Positions 22,356 through 34,105 of a stretch of 64,000 bases of DNA are shown one piece after another. The notes under the pieces are model-generated. The model worked only from the letters and a program-made list of their open reading frames with translations. It was not told the DNA's origin and searched no databases. The translations under genes were made by a program, and so were the position numbers. The stretch covers positions 15,127,297 to 15,191,296 of the forward strand of contig CM064560.1 of assembly GCA_032716605.1 (NCBI GenBank), given 5' to 3'. Position 1 is the first letter of the stretch, and each line of letters opens with the position of its first letter. The DNA is from Paralithodes platypus. Its lineage: Eukaryota > Arthropoda > Malacostraca > Decapoda > Lithodidae.

Positions 22356-25300
22356 TGTGTAACGGGAAGAAATTGTACTTTCCCTTTTGGTATATGTTGT
22401 AAGGTTTGACTTAACTGTAAGACTTTTTCCCCTTCATTCACTCTTCCCTATATTTAAGGGAAATGTATCGTTTAAGAAGGGTTAAGTAACCCTTGTCTAT
22501 GTAAAGAGGGAATTAGCCTAGATCAGGAGGAGAACTAATATTCTCAAATCTATCTAAAATACTTTCAAGCCTAATTTATCGTTTCACCCCTTTTGTTATC
22601 CTATGTAAAAATCCTTCCTTTTCGAATTTAGAGTAATGCCCCCTTGTGTAAAAAGACCGCCAATTCCTACCCAAGCGACGCCACCCTTTGTGGTCCCCCT
22701 CCCCCTTTTTGGCGGGATCCCTGGCACTGGCCCTCGGCCCCTCACTGTCGTGACCCCAGGCCTACGAGAGAGACACCTACCAACCCCCCAGTCTCTGTCA
22801 TCATTCCCCGCTTCTTCTCCGGACTTAGGCTTCCTTTCCCTCCATTCAGAGGTTCGTAATTAAGGTTTATAGTGTTATAAGGTATTGCTTATTCAGTTAA
22901 GTAAGTACTAGGTGTGTAATGTAGGAGATATTACTATGATTGACAAATTCGTGAACTCGAGCCTACCATCGGGTTGGTCGACAGGCACCCCTCACCTGCC
23001 AAGTGCCTACAACCATACAAATTCCCCCATTATCATTGTGTTCAGTAAAACTTAGTCTGTGCACCTTTGCTAAGTGTTATTCTGATATTTTAGACTTTGT
23101 TATTCCAAATTAACTTTGTGTGTAATAATTTCAGTCAGAGGGACGCCATTTGATGGCCTTCGAATTCTTGTGTTTTTCCATAATTCCCGACCAAACTTAG
23201 GCTAGCCTATTTTGCTAGTTTGTCTTTCACCGTTTTACATAATCCTGAGGTAGTGCGAGAACACCAGTTAAGAGTAGAATTGAGGACGAAGTTGATTAAA
23301 ATGCTTTTGAAGCTTGACCGCCATTTTAGGATTTAGACCATCTCGCATTTCGGAGAGACGACCAGGTTGAGTAAATTACTAATGTAGTAGTTGTATTGTA
23401 TGTTTAGAACTTGTTCATTACGGTACTTTGAGTTTATAAAACCATGCATTTTGGTAAATATGATTGTATTTTAACGTGTAAATCAAGAAAGGACATTCGT
23501 TTGAGATCGTGTCCTTGAGTTTTGTTTACCTTTCGTGTCTCCGACGTTCCAAAGTTAGGCCTATTCAGATAAGTATTTATAACTAACGTCTCCTAGGCCT
23601 GGTTATTGTTAATTTTAAATGTTTTTACTGGGTTATAGTGTAAAGAGTTACTTGTTATCTTGATTTAGAGGTCCTCATTTCCCAACCCCAGTACCGTCAA
23701 ATTTCGGACCCCCATTGGGTCGGGTTTATTTCAGATGATTATTTGTTCTTACCTATTGTTACTTAAAGTTAACTTGTGAAAAGGCAGTTTAGGTATGGGT
23801 ACTTGCTGAATTATTATGGTAGATTATATGATTTTAAATTTTTAATTAGCCTAGGCTACCTAACTTTCACCTAATTGGAAGTACAGTAGGCTATTATTAA
23901 TTATTGTGCTTTTTGAGTGTATTATGAGTATTGATTCCTATGATATATTTTTGTTTGACATGGTCTAATGAACAGAGTTGCCTTGCAAGGGATGGAACGC
24001 TGTAGTGAGATTCTGGGCAGCTGATTTCAGGGGATAAGTGACTCGAGTTACAGTAGAAATAACGTTTAGCTTTGTTTGAGCCTTGTATAGCACCCTCCGC
24101 ATTGAGCAGTCCAACCTGTTAAGTTTGACCATGACAATTACCTTTGATTTATGCCATTATTGTATTGATTTGACTCCATAGATATGCTGTGTAATTATGT
24201 ATTCCCAATTGTGTGTAGAGTACTGCTGAGTAACATATATACCTGTACTTAATGAGAGGATCTTTGGATGCCTTAAGAGATTATTTCGGTACAGTACTGT
24301 AATGTCATAATTTGATCTGTCATTGTATTTCTGTACTTATATTAGCTCATCTATTTTTATACGTTAATAGGAATCCATGTATTTTTATATGTTTATATTA
24401 GCCTATATTTGTTTATATGTATTTGGTTTAGTATTACTGTGTACCGTAATTAGGATATTGATTAACCCCATTATTAAGGATTAGCTATATGTCAACCGTG
24501 GGTTAAGAATGTATTCGAATTACCAGGGAACCAGTTTGGGACGGAGTTGATGTGATGCTGAATTGCTGATGGCGGAGAATCGGAGATTCACCCCTCCCAT
24601 TGGCTGAGTGCAGGATGCTGAACTCGTGTACTGTACGAGGGTTCAAGGACCGCAGGAAGACGTATGATTACCCCCTATACCCCAGGATACGGTAGGCCGA
24701 AGAGACGTAAAGGCAAGCCTGGCCGATACCGGTATCTAGTGGAATTGGGATGTATAATACTGAGAGGAATGGGGTGGATACAGACAGCAATATTCGAGTC
24801 CTACTCCTAGGTTAAGAGACTGTCCCAGTACGGTAATGGATTGGTCCCAGGTTAATGGTATAGAGATAATTAGATACGGACCATACGGTACCAATGTTAA
24901 GAGTTGTAAACGGTAAAATGTTCCTTCTATTAATATCAAGCTTAAGATTACTGCAATATGTTTGTATCTATCCTCCCGTACCTATTTGGATCTAAATGTG
25001 TTGTCAGGATGGTAAATCGGAGCTGTCAGTATTAAATTGGTCTAAGAGTAGTACCAGTAGCCTAACCGAGAGTTAAAGTCTTGTCAGCCAGCATTGAAGG
25101 TGAAGTTCTTGATTGGTCTTTGCTAGTCTCCGATTTATCCTACTGTCCTAATGTACCTGAATAATGAGCATGAGTCACGATTGCATAAAGAATAAGAAAA
25201 CCATGGGAACGGCCAGTTCACCTGAAGGTGAGCGATCAAATAATTCGAATGAATTACCGTTCCCAAAAACATCCTTATGTGATATCTAGAAAGTAGAGAA

Positions 25301-25440
25301 TATGCTAGGTCTCAGTGGGGTTTTTGTGGTTCTTTGGTCTTATCATCGTGTCGGAGTTGCAGTCTTTCCCCTTCCTCGAAGGATGTTGGATGTGGGTCAA
25401 CCAAACAGGGTTGTCCTCTCGTTAATTAGAATGCAATAAC
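22356..25440. other. Probable LTR plus unidentified noncoding DNA
   Basis: The left edge TGTGTAACGG follows a purine tract, as expected for a 3' LTR. The right edge cannot be placed without a second LTR. The interval is AT-rich, has no recognisable genes, and contains a CCAAT-box-like CCCATTGGCTG near 24,596. Part of it may be older unique sequence. Confidence 0.35.
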
Positions 25441-25470
25441 GGGTTTGTCGTCATCTCTTCCTTTCTATCC

Positions 25471-28073
25471 TTGAGTACCTATTTTCCACCTTCGCAGCTT
25501 AATCCTTCTTCTTCTGTCTCTCCCTCCCTCTCTCTCTCTTGGCAGCAGAAGAAGGGAAGTGAGGAAGAAAGAGAGATTCCCCCCCCCGTTACAGTGGAAC
25601 CCCCCGAACAGCAACCAAACAGGGCCCAGAAGCACCAGGGCAAGGAAGAGGAAGAGGCTGAACAGCTACGTAAGAGGGTCGTGGCGAAGCTGGCGGATAG
25701 TGACATCAAAGGGGCCGTCAGACTGTTGTCCTCTTCAGAAGGTTTTGCTGGTCAAGGCACCGAAGTTGTTGAAGCCCTACAAGAAAAGCACCCACCTACA
25801 CCTAGGGACCTAAACCTCCCCCCTGCCCCAAATGACCAGATGCACCAACCTTTAGTTGTCACGAAGGAGCAGGTGGTTGCCGCAGTGACTTCATTCCCAG
25901 CAGGCTCAGCCGCGGGCCCAGATGGAATCTGACCCGCCCACCTCAAAGGCCTCTTGGGTCAGGGATCAGGAGCTGCTGGGGAGGCACTCTTGGAAACCCT
26001 CACCAAATTCATCAACATGGTTTTAAGAGGGGAAGTACCCGACTGTGCCACACCCCTATTTTTTGGGGCATCACTCTGTGCACTGGCAAAAAAAGATGGC
26101 GTTGTGCGCCCAATAGCAATAGGGAACACCTTCCGCCGCCTTGCCACAAAGGTGGGTTTGAAACCACTCTCGAATGGCCTAGGTCAACACTTAAGACCAG
26201 TTCAACTAGGTTTCGGAACTCCAGGGGGGTGTGAAGCTGCTGTACACGTAACCCGCACCTACCTCAGCCAAGCCCAAGAAAAACGAGTGCTTCTAAAGAT
26301 TGACATGCGGAACGCATTCAACAGCATTCGCAGGGATGTCTTCCTCCGTGCAGCTCAAGAACACATCCCCACTCTGTACCCCCTACTTTGGCAGGCTTAT
26401 TCCAAACCTTCAATCCTGATTTTTGGCGAGACGGTAATCCCATCAGCGACCAGGTTACAGCAGGGAGATCCAGGTGGTCCTGCTCTTTCCTCAATAGGGG
26501 TGGATGCAGCAGCTAACAAAGTAAGGTCAGAACTGAATGTATGGTACCTGGATGATGCAACCTTGGGTGGGTCAGTAGAGAACGTTCTAACCGACCTAAA
26601 TAACATCGTAACTGACCTCGGCCAGGCCGGGCTAGTGATAAATGACACCAAATGTGAACTTGTCCTCCTCAACCACACACGTGAACAAGGAGAAGAGACT
26701 CAGGCCCTGTTTCGAAACATATTGCCAGATGTAAAGATCCTTCAGGAGCACCAGCAAACCCTATTAGGTTCCCCACTAACTCTGGCAGCAATCCCACCAG
26801 CACTTCAAGTTAAAAAGGAGGAGCTTCAACGTCTCGTGAGTCGCCTGATACACATCGATGCCCACTCAGCTCTGGCCCTGCTCAAGAACTGTTTCTCCAT
26901 CCCAAAACTCCAATACCTCCTGCGCACATCGATGACTTACACGAACAATGGTGGCCTCCAAGAATTAGACAGCATAATCCGAGAAGCAGTGACCAGCATC
27001 ACCAACGTGGAATTTAAAGAACGGGCCTGGACACAAGCCACCCTTCCTGTCCGCCTCGGGGGCTTGGGCATACGGAGAGCCTCGGATATTGCCTCCCAGC
27101 CTTTATCTCTTCCCTCATCGCGACCAACGACCTCGTATTGTCCATCCTTTCTTCTCAACCCGGAATGACACTTAATGGGGACGTAACAGCAGCGATTAAC
27201 ACCTGGAAGGGAAGTACAGGAGTAGAGGAGGAGCCTCAGGGTACCTCCAGGAGCAAGCAGAAAGCGTGGGATACCATCTCGGCGAAGAAAACTCAAGAAA
27301 ATCTCCTAACCAATGCAGACCAGGTTGCAAAAGCACGCCTCCAGGCAGCCACCCGTTCGGAGAGTGGCTTGTGGTTACACGCCATCCCCATCCCACCTCT
27401 TGAAACTCACTTGGATGCTGAAGCGCTCCGGGTTGCCATCGCGCTCAGAGTGGGTGCGGCAGTTTGTCACCCACACACTTGCAAGTGTGGTGGGTGGATG
27501 GATGCTCAAGGTCACCATGCCTTGTCATGTAATTACAACGCAGGCCGCCTGCCAAGACACTCTGCACTAAATGATGTCATAAAACGGGCCCTGCAGAGTG
27601 CTAACCGTGCATCAATCCTCGAACCACATGGACTTCACAGAGAAGACGGCAAACGGCCAGATGGGATGACCACTTTCCCTTACAAGAATGGCCGGTGCCT
27701 CGTGTGGGATGCCACATGTGTTGACACTTTCTCCACAACCAACATCGCCAGAAACGCCGACGAAGCAGGTGAAGCCGCCCGGATAGCAGAAAATAAAAAG
27801 CGAGAAAAATATCAAGCCATCGCCAGAAATCATCAGTTCGAGCCCCTGGCATTCGAAACTTCAGGAGTCTTCGGCCCTACCACCCTTAAGATGGTGAATG
27901 AAATAGGCCATAAAATCAGAGAAGTTTCAGGAGAACCCCGGGAAACCCTCTGGCTCAAGCAAAGACTAGGGATGGCTATCCTCCGGGGCAATGCCACCAG
28001 CGTCATGAGCTCAGTTCGACAGGACTGGGTCATACCACTGTGTGAGGCCCGGGCAGGAGTGGTGTATCCGTAG
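25471..28073 (+). pseudogene. RT - zinc finger - endonuclease polyprotein with one TGA and one frameshift
   Basis: An acidic and Gln-rich leader (to about 25,700) precedes the RT. RT blocks are SAAGPDGI, CALAKKDGVVRPIAIGN, RNAFNSIRRD, LQQGDPGGPALSS and the active site YLDDATLGG. TGA at 25,930-25,932 follows GPDGI, and in this context CGA (Arg) is the likely ancestor. A 1-nt insertion near 27,094 shifts coding into the next frame (27,100-28,073). That part has a Cys/His cluster (C-x-C...H..H..C, near 27,465-27,530) followed by KRPDGMTTF...LVWDATCVDTF, which fits the RPD...D signature of restriction-like endonucleases. Such enzymes nick target DNA to prime reverse transcription. Clade placement is uncertain; R2-type superclade is my inference. 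Confidence 0.78.
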
Positions 28074-28153
28074 TCTTTCCACAGTAGGGTAAAACAAAAC
28101 ATAAACTTTATTTGTATGTAACATGTGTGATGCACATAAATAGAAGGGGATGG

Positions 28154-28182
28154 AAAAAAAAAAAAAAAAAAAAAAAAAAAAT
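28154..28182 (+). repeat. Poly(A) tail of the LINE
   Basis: An uninterrupted A run of about 29 bases marks the 3' end of the element upstream. Confidence 0.9.
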
Positions 28183-28399
28183 GCATAAGAAATAAAACGT
28201 GTGAACCGCAATTGTGTATTCTGCGACTTTGGTAGAGATTGATATCCTTATTGTATTATCCAAGCCAGTTCTGACCCCGTTGGTTAATTCAGGTTCTCAG
28301 TTCAGGATAGTGACTATAACGAACCATTATAAATGCAGTAAAAATAATATACTCGCATAACACAAATATATCTTGAAAGGGGGTAGAGGGGATGTTTTT
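28183..28399. other. Repeat W relative, noncoding
   Basis: The end of this interval (GGGGATGTTTTTTTAA) and the sequence after the MITE (AAGCTTGATGGAGGTCTAGCG) together match repeat W at about 45,138-45,185, where the MITE is absent. Confidence 0.55.
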
Positions 28400-28403
28400 T
28401 TAA

Positions 28404-28608
28404 CCCTTTCAAGCTCCAATACGCGTTTCTGTTCTGTTTCTGGCTACTATTAGACGATTTTATTCAGATTAGTAAAGGTATATGGAAGTCAAAGGGTTGA
28501 TTGAGATACTATTTACCCATTTAATACCTACAAATCCTTCCTAAACTGCATAAAATCGTCTAATTACAGCCAAAATAAACTGCTAACACGCATCAGAGCT
28601 TCAAAGGG
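28404..28608. mobile_element. TTAA MITE, family M1, copy 1
   Basis: The termini CCCTTTCAAG and (inverted) CCCTTTGAAG are flanked by TTAA on both sides (28,400-28,403 and 28,609-28,612). Subterminal inverted blocks read TTAGACGATTTTAT near both ends. Repeat W at 45.14 kb preserves a related site without the element. The CCCTTT start and the TTAA target fit the piggyBac superfamily. There is no coding capacity. Confidence 0.82.
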
Positions 28609-28612
28609 TTAA

Positions 28613-29040
28613 GCTTGATGGAGGTCTAGCGAGGTAACTCAAAATTAAATAAATAAATTAATAAGTATCCCCCCAAAACAAGCACTAGCCCCTTAACACT
28701 ATTAGGTACAACGTCTTGGGGGTTATTATGATATTTTGTTTAATTATTATTGAGGGTTTTCATTGTTTTAGCCATTTTTGAACAATGTGTTTTTAGTTTA
28801 CCCCCAAGATTTAAAAACACGCCTCTCCAGACCCCCTTCAAACTAAAAAACGTCCCCCAGACCCCATTCAAGCTAAATATGTACAGTTGCGGAACTAAAA
28901 AACGAGGCAGAGGTTTATGGTGGTACCTGGCAACACGTGTTAGTAAACAGTGTAGTAAAACATTCTTTATGAATGAACTAGAGGTGTTGCCTGCCTTATG
29001 TAAGGAGAAAGTTGATTGGTTGGCAAGTTGTCAGTTGTCT
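28613..29040. other. Noncoding interval after the MITE
   Basis: The first 70 bp resemble repeat W. Near 28,805-28,880 there is a short direct repeat (CAGACCCC.TTCAA.CTAAA, twice). An open frame of 99 codons here has no recognisable content. Confidence 0.35.
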
Positions 29041-29510
29041 TTTTGTTAAAAGTGTCTATAGCTCTTATTTTCGTAACATTACACACCAAATGTGCCTTCT
29101 TATTACAATAATACATTGTGTAGATTTATGTGATACAGTTGATACGAATACAAATATTATTTAACACCTATGAATAACTTGATGTAATTAAAGGACACGA
29201 ACTATGTGGGTAGCACGGCTTATAAAGGGTGAGGGAAGATCATAGCAACTGCACGGAAATGGTAGATATACAATTTCAGACATTGCATATATTTTGTTAT
29301 AATATTATATTTACAGTTAATAAAATGCCGATTTATTCTGATAGTGTAAAAAGTAGATTGTGTGTTAAATGTAAAACATGACAACCTTTTGGAGTATTCA
29401 TAAAGGATCGATGTGTGCAACTGTAAAATGTGTCCGAAACACACTGAAATTACCCCCCGCCCCCCTCTCTCACACACAAACTAAACAACCAACACCCAGG
29501 CTCCTCTTCA
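29041..29510 (+). repeat. Sequence Y: intact counterpart of the shredded pieces in the 40-42 kb mosaic
   Basis: Consecutive sub-segments of this interval occur as reverse complements at 39.78-40.32 kb and 42.14-42.42 kb, with breakpoints that abut almost to the base. Here the sequence is uninterrupted and ends in a short TC/CA-rich stretch that is greatly expanded at 42.17-42.24 kb. I do not know its identity. It may be a dispersed repeat with other copies outside the window. Confidence 0.8.
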
Positions 29511-29769
29511 CTTACACAATGTGACTTGTCTTCATAAGCATATACTGTACAGTCTGCAAATTCAAGATGCAAGGGATTTGGGTGTAGGACTAATATTGTT
29601 AAACAAGAAGCCTTGCACGCAATTAAATTATTGGTATCTCAGGCCAAGCCACCAAGCCCTTCCAAACCCTCCTTCATTTTCCCTCGACCCTCACGTCGTC
29701 CACCCTCTCACCCACTACAGTAGCTACAGAAGATTATACCCATCGGTAATAATCATATATCTGCGGCTG

Positions 29770-30214
29770 GCTAGCGACGGAGACATGACAAATGTACTAA
29801 AGCTCAGTGATAGCGAAAGAACTCGTACCAATGGTTCCAAATTATATAAATTTCGTTTCAGAAAAGATATAGGCAAATATTGGTTTGGTAACAGAGTTGT
29901 AGATGGGTGGAATGGACTACCAAGTGCTATAGTGGGATCTAAAACTGTAGGGAGCTTTAAGATAAAATTGGATAAGCATATGGACGAGAAGGGTTGGGTG
30001 TGAAGGGGGATCAGCCGGGTTGGGCCAATCAGCGCTCTGCAGACCCCCATAATCCTGCGTTAATCTCTAACCGTTTTGGTAAGATGATCCTCAGGGTATT
30101 AGAGTGTTGAGCCTATAATTGGGCTTTGTAATTGATTTGGGGTTGTGTGGGACAGGGATCTGCCTTGCTTAGGCCAATCGGCTTTCTGCAGACTCCCATT
30201 TTCTTATGTTCTTA
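29770..30214 (+). mobile_element. CR1-group LINE 3' end fragment
   Basis: The reading frame ending at 30,003 finishes with FGNRVVDGWNGLPS, SFKIKLDKHMD, the C-terminal tail seen in CR1-group ORF2 proteins. A 3' UTR block containing GGCCAATC.GC and CTGCAGAC.CCCAT appears twice (30,020-30,050 and 30,165-30,197). The fragment ends TTCTTATGTTCTTA, a short tail repeat typical of CR1. The duplicated UTR block is unusual. Confidence 0.65.
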
Positions 30215-30473
30215 ACAGAGTCAACTATCCTTTTGTTTATCAGGGCTCTGATTAGCGATTACCGCATTTAGATCAACAGAGCTCTAATAGGCATGTCAAC
30301 TTATTTGTTATTTCAAGTTGATTACGTTATAAAGTCTTTAATTCAAACACCCTCTTTCTTACCCCTAGTCTTTTAACACACACACTCACATTCATCAGGT
30401 CACTCTCTCTCTAAGAATATAATGAAACAGGTGTTATATGTCTGAATGAATTCAAACAAATGACTAAAATTAC
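30215..30473. other. Noncoding spacer
   Basis: Nothing recognisable besides a CTCTCTCT stretch near 30,405. Confidence 0.4.
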
Positions 30474-33240
30474 TTTTTTTTTTTTTTTTTTTTTTAAGAG
30501 ACAATGAATGGAGGAAGGAAAAACACAGATAAAACAAAAAGGTCCATGTGCCTAAAGGCATCCTCCATTCATAAAATGTTTGTAACAACTGGATTTAAAC
30601 ATTTGTTGATTGTAAGTTTGTGGAAAGCAATTCGAGGGAAGTGAATTCCAAAGAGTAGTAGCTCTGGGGATAAATGAATTCTGATAAGCAGAAGTTCTGC
30701 ATTGTGGAGGAGAAAGTGTAAATTCATGGGCGCTCTCAGCTGCCCTAGTTCTACGGGGAAAGATGTGGAGAGGCGGCACAATTGAAGCAAGTTCCTCGGA
30801 ACAATTGCTGTGAAAATATCTGTAGAATAATGCAAGGGATGCAACGTTTCTTCGTATGGATAATGTAGGAAGGTCCTGTGTGATTGCAGGGTTATTGATT
30901 AATCTAATAGCTTTATTTTGAATTTTGTCCAACTGCCTCAATGCAACCACTCCACTTCCACTCCACAGAGGTGATCAGTAATCCATCTGAGAGCGCACAT
31001 GGCTTTTATATATTACGGCCAACTGCTCGTCAGTGAAGAATTCTCGAACTCTGTTACAGGAGTCCCAGTTTTTTAGAGGCATTCTTAGCAATGCTTCTAA
31101 CATAATGTGTCCAGCTCAAGTTAGTAGTTAATGTTTTACACCGAGAATGTCAATACTAGGGGAAGTGGGAATATTTACATCATTAAAAAATATATGGGAG
31201 TCAGTGAGATTCTGTCGGTTAGAAAATTGAATGTACTTGGTTTTCTGTGCATTAAAGGAAACTAGATTCTCTTGTCCCCATTCATTAATTCTAGAAAGGT
31301 CCTGGTTCAGAGAAATTGCAGTGTTTATTTTTGAATTTATAAGATCGGGTTGGGTGAAAGAATTGGTAAATGTGAAGGAACTGTGGAGTGTTGAGTCATC
31401 TGCGTAGGAATGTATTGGATTATGAGTGGTAGATATGAGATCATTGATATGAATGAGGAACAGAGTTGGGGCCAAAACTGATCCCTGGGAACACCAGCAT
31501 TTATTGAGTGAATTTGAGAATAAAGCCCTTCTACCATTACACGTATTTTTCTGTTATGAAGATAAGAAGAAATTAGTGGAACTAATGATGCAAGGCCGTA
31601 GTGTGACATCTTCGACAATAAGGATTGATGCCAGACTCTATCAAATGCCTTTGATATTATCCAGTGCTATTGTATGTGTTTCACCATGTTGGTCTGTAGC
31701 TTGGTTGATTTGATGCGTAAGAAGGCAAAGAATGTCTGCAGTTGATCGACATCGTCTAAAACCATATTGCCTATCACTGATTAATTTATTATTCTCCAGA
31801 ATGCTTAATTATGTGATTATTTAATATAATTTCAAAACTTTGCCAAGAGTGGAAGTTATAGCTATTGGTCTGTAGTTTGATGGATCTGAAGAGGCACCTT
31901 TTTTAGGAACTGGATGGATGTTTGCTTCTTTCCAGGGTACTGGGAAGCATGAGGTATGAGTACACAGACGGAAAAATTTTTGCCAATACAGGAGCGAGCA
32001 CCAAGGAGCAATTCTTAAGTACTATTGGAGGAATTTCATCTGGACCAGGAGCCTTATCTACTGAGAGATTCTGCAAATAGTTTTGACATGTCTGGTGTGG
32101 ATCTTAAGTGAGGGAATTTCAGGTGAATTAAAATTAAGTACAGGGACATCTTGATTTATGTCATCTAAGGTTGAGTTTGGTGGAGAAAATATCTGGCAAG
32201 AAGGTTAGCTTTACCTCGTGGGTCACTTACAAGATTGCCAGTCGGAGATTTTAATGGTGGAATGGATGAAGCAGTAGTGAAGTTGGATTTGAATGAGTTA
32301 AGAGTAGACCAAAATATTTTGTTATCATTTGGATTATTTAGAAGTTTATTTGCCTGCTTATGGAGAAAGTTTGATTTAGTTAGGTTTAATACAGTTTTGG
32401 CATGATTTCTTGATGTTTCTAAAGTAATTAAAGGCTTCATGTGTTTTTGATCTTGTGTATGCATTGTAGGCTATTGCTTTTTGTTCAGTTACTCTAGCAC
32501 AATTATGGTCAAACCATTTAGGTGAATTAGATCTTTTACTGTACTTTTGATGAGGAATAAAAGTTTCCATTCCAATTTTTTACAAAATCTTGTATGTGGC
32601 TCAAGGTGGAGTGTGCATCATTAGAAAAGAAAGAGGTCCAGGGAATATCAATAAAGAAACCTTGAAGACCCTCCCAGTCTGCCCTATCGTAATGCCATTT
32701 AGTCACCAAAACAGGTTCAGAGTGGGAAGGTGTGGTAGGTGATAGACAGGTGGCCTGTATCAGACAGTGATCAGAAGATCCAAGTGGGGACCTCACTGTA
32801 ACATCATAATTTTCTGAATTGGTTGTTAAAAATAAGTCGAGTAGGTGGGAATTATGATTAGGATTATCTGGTACACGGGTGGGTTGGTTGACTAGTTGAA
32901 TGAGATTAATGAGTCTGCAAATAGCTCACATTCAAGACCAGCATCATCAGTCCTGGCTGAATGAGTGAGCCATTCAACATTATGGACATTAAAATCACCC
33001 AACACAGTGATTTCAGAAGAAGCATTTAAGTTGAGGACACTGAGTTGTGAGGACAGAGAATCAAAAAGACTTTGCTCTGGAGGAGTATTTGGGGAACGGT
33101 AGATGCAACATATGTATTTAAATTTACCAGCAGAAATTAATTTGTATATAGAATAATCAAAATAGGGACAATTGAAACTAGTAACCCTCCTCCAGGGCAA
33201 TTTCAGGTTTTGCGAAGCAACTTCCATAACATACCACATT
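30474..33240 (-). mobile_element. Jockey/I-like LINE B, 5'-truncated, poly(A) tail
   Basis: On the minus strand the order is endonuclease C-terminal half (33,239-32,600), linker, RT (about 32,300-31,128) and C-terminal region (to 30,552). The poly(A) tail appears as poly(T) at 30,474-30,495. The endonuclease is truncated at its N-terminus near 33,240. It belongs to the same broad group as LINE E at 58.7-61.5 kb, with shared blocks LGDFN, LGSSDH and YxDDSTLH. It is inactive. Confidence 0.82.
30552..33239 (-). pseudogene. LINE B ORF2: endonuclease and reverse transcriptase, multiply frameshifted
   Basis: Fragments in order: YRSPN and LGDFNVHNVEWL (apurinic endonuclease motifs, 33,100-32,980), LGSSDHCLIQ (32,775), pre-RT linker, then RT with SYADDSTLHSSF (about 31,415-31,375) and LGVKH near 31,130. 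The C-terminal block is LDKIQNKAIRLINN and TTLWNSLPSNCFP (30,930-30,600). Several 1-nt shifts separate these frames. The endonuclease would nick target DNA and the RT would copy element RNA; neither can be made whole here. Confidence 0.8.
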
Positions 33241-33469
33241 TAATACTGTTATTTATAATTGTATGCACTATATTCTATATACAGTACAGTACTGTATATA
33301 CAGCAAGTTGTATTACGTTTTGTCAGGTTGTACAGAACATCTTTTGCTCTTACTTACTGATTGAGCAAGCACAAATATATTATTTTCATAATTCCACTAG
33401 TAAATTATTTGTCTATTAGTAAACTACACACGAACACAAATTGACTTTTTACTTATATAGCCTAATAAT
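33241..33469. other. Short noncoding interval
   Basis: AT-rich, with a TACAGTACAGTACTGTA-type short repeat near 33,290. Nothing else is recognised. Confidence 0.35.
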
Positions 33470-33531
33470 CGAACTTGAGCCAATGTTTCGGGCCTAATTT
33501 CTACTGCTACACCACTACCTTTCAAAAACCT
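33470..33531 (+). repeat. Single, unexpanded relative of the satellite B monomer
   Basis: It reads CGAACTTGAGCCAATG, then CTACTGCTACACCACTACC, then TTCAAAAACCT. The satellite B unit has CGAACCTGGACCAATG, ACTGCACCACCACC and TTCAAAACCT in the same order and spacing. The sequence after it (AAGCATCCCTTA) also follows the end of the satellite B array at 41,902. Confidence 0.7.
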
Positions 33532-33810
33532 AAGCATCCCTTATGATGCACTTAGGCCGAGGGCAACTGGGTAAAGGACTGAATTTAGTTCTTCTACCAA
33601 ACAAGTTCCATGTCAGGTTAAATCCCAAACATATACAGTAGAGAGGACATACATGTTTATACATAACCTATCGGCTTACTAAGGCCGTTGCTTATAGTCA
33701 TGTCTGCACACGTGTTCTGATAATATGCTTGTGAGAACAAATATGACACACCTGTATCCAAATGCCTTCAGCCTAAGCTAAACAAAAATAATTAGCTTTA
33801 AGGGATGTTT
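33532..33810. mobile_element. Short TIR element (MITE), copy 1
   Basis: The ends are inverted relatives (AAGCATCCCTTA and AAACATCCCTTA, followed by CTTAGGC.GA.GGCA on both sides). A diverged copy in the opposite orientation lies at 41,902-42,140. There is no coding capacity and the superfamily is unknown. Confidence 0.6.
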
Positions 33811-33959
33811 ATTTCAGTAATGCCATAGCAAAACAGTGCTGCAAAGTCTCTGTATTTAAATTTCCGAATCAAACTAGGAATTGTTCACCAAGTGACAGCA
33901 TCAAATTATACCGTACACACATTAGGTTCTCAGTCGATATATATGTTTTTCCTCAACAT

Positions 33960-34105
33960 ATAAGCCTGCGGTGTCGTAGGGATAGCATGCATGATTCGCA
34001 CGTGGGAGGACCCGGGATCGATCCCTGCTGTGTAAAGGTTATGGTCACATCCATGGCCTTCTGACTCCTGTCTGCAATGGTGGACATGAGAGGTGCCGTA
34101 TACTA
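33960..34105 (+). repeat. tRNA-derived SINE-like repeat
   Basis: The stretch GTCGTAGGGATAGCATGC followed by GGGATCGATCCC has the spacing and look of RNA polymerase III A and B boxes of a tRNA head. A diverged inverted relative lies near 38,525-38,635 (CCGCCATTGCAGAC... and GATCCTCCCGCGTGCGAA). It is not a functional tRNA gene, since no closed acceptor stem is visible. Confidence 0.5.

Larger units (their letters stand above)
25441..28183 (+). mobile_element. Non-LTR retrotransposon with YLDD RT and restriction-like endonuclease signature, near full length
   Basis: A nearly continuous ORF (25,471-28,073) is followed by a short 3' UTR with an AATAAA-like context and a poly(A) run at about 28,154-28,182, so it inserted as a LINE. 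Only one stop and one frameshift interrupt it. The left boundary near 25.44 kb is approximate, and I did not find a convincing target-site duplication. I recognise this protein type as a multicopy uncharacterised RT in marine invertebrates, but I cannot place it in a named clade. Confidence 0.75.

Noticed and set aside
29521..29770. N-terminal part of the 160-codon frame at 29,521-30,003
   Set aside because: Only the last about 75 codons resemble a LINE C-terminus; the upstream part has no such content.
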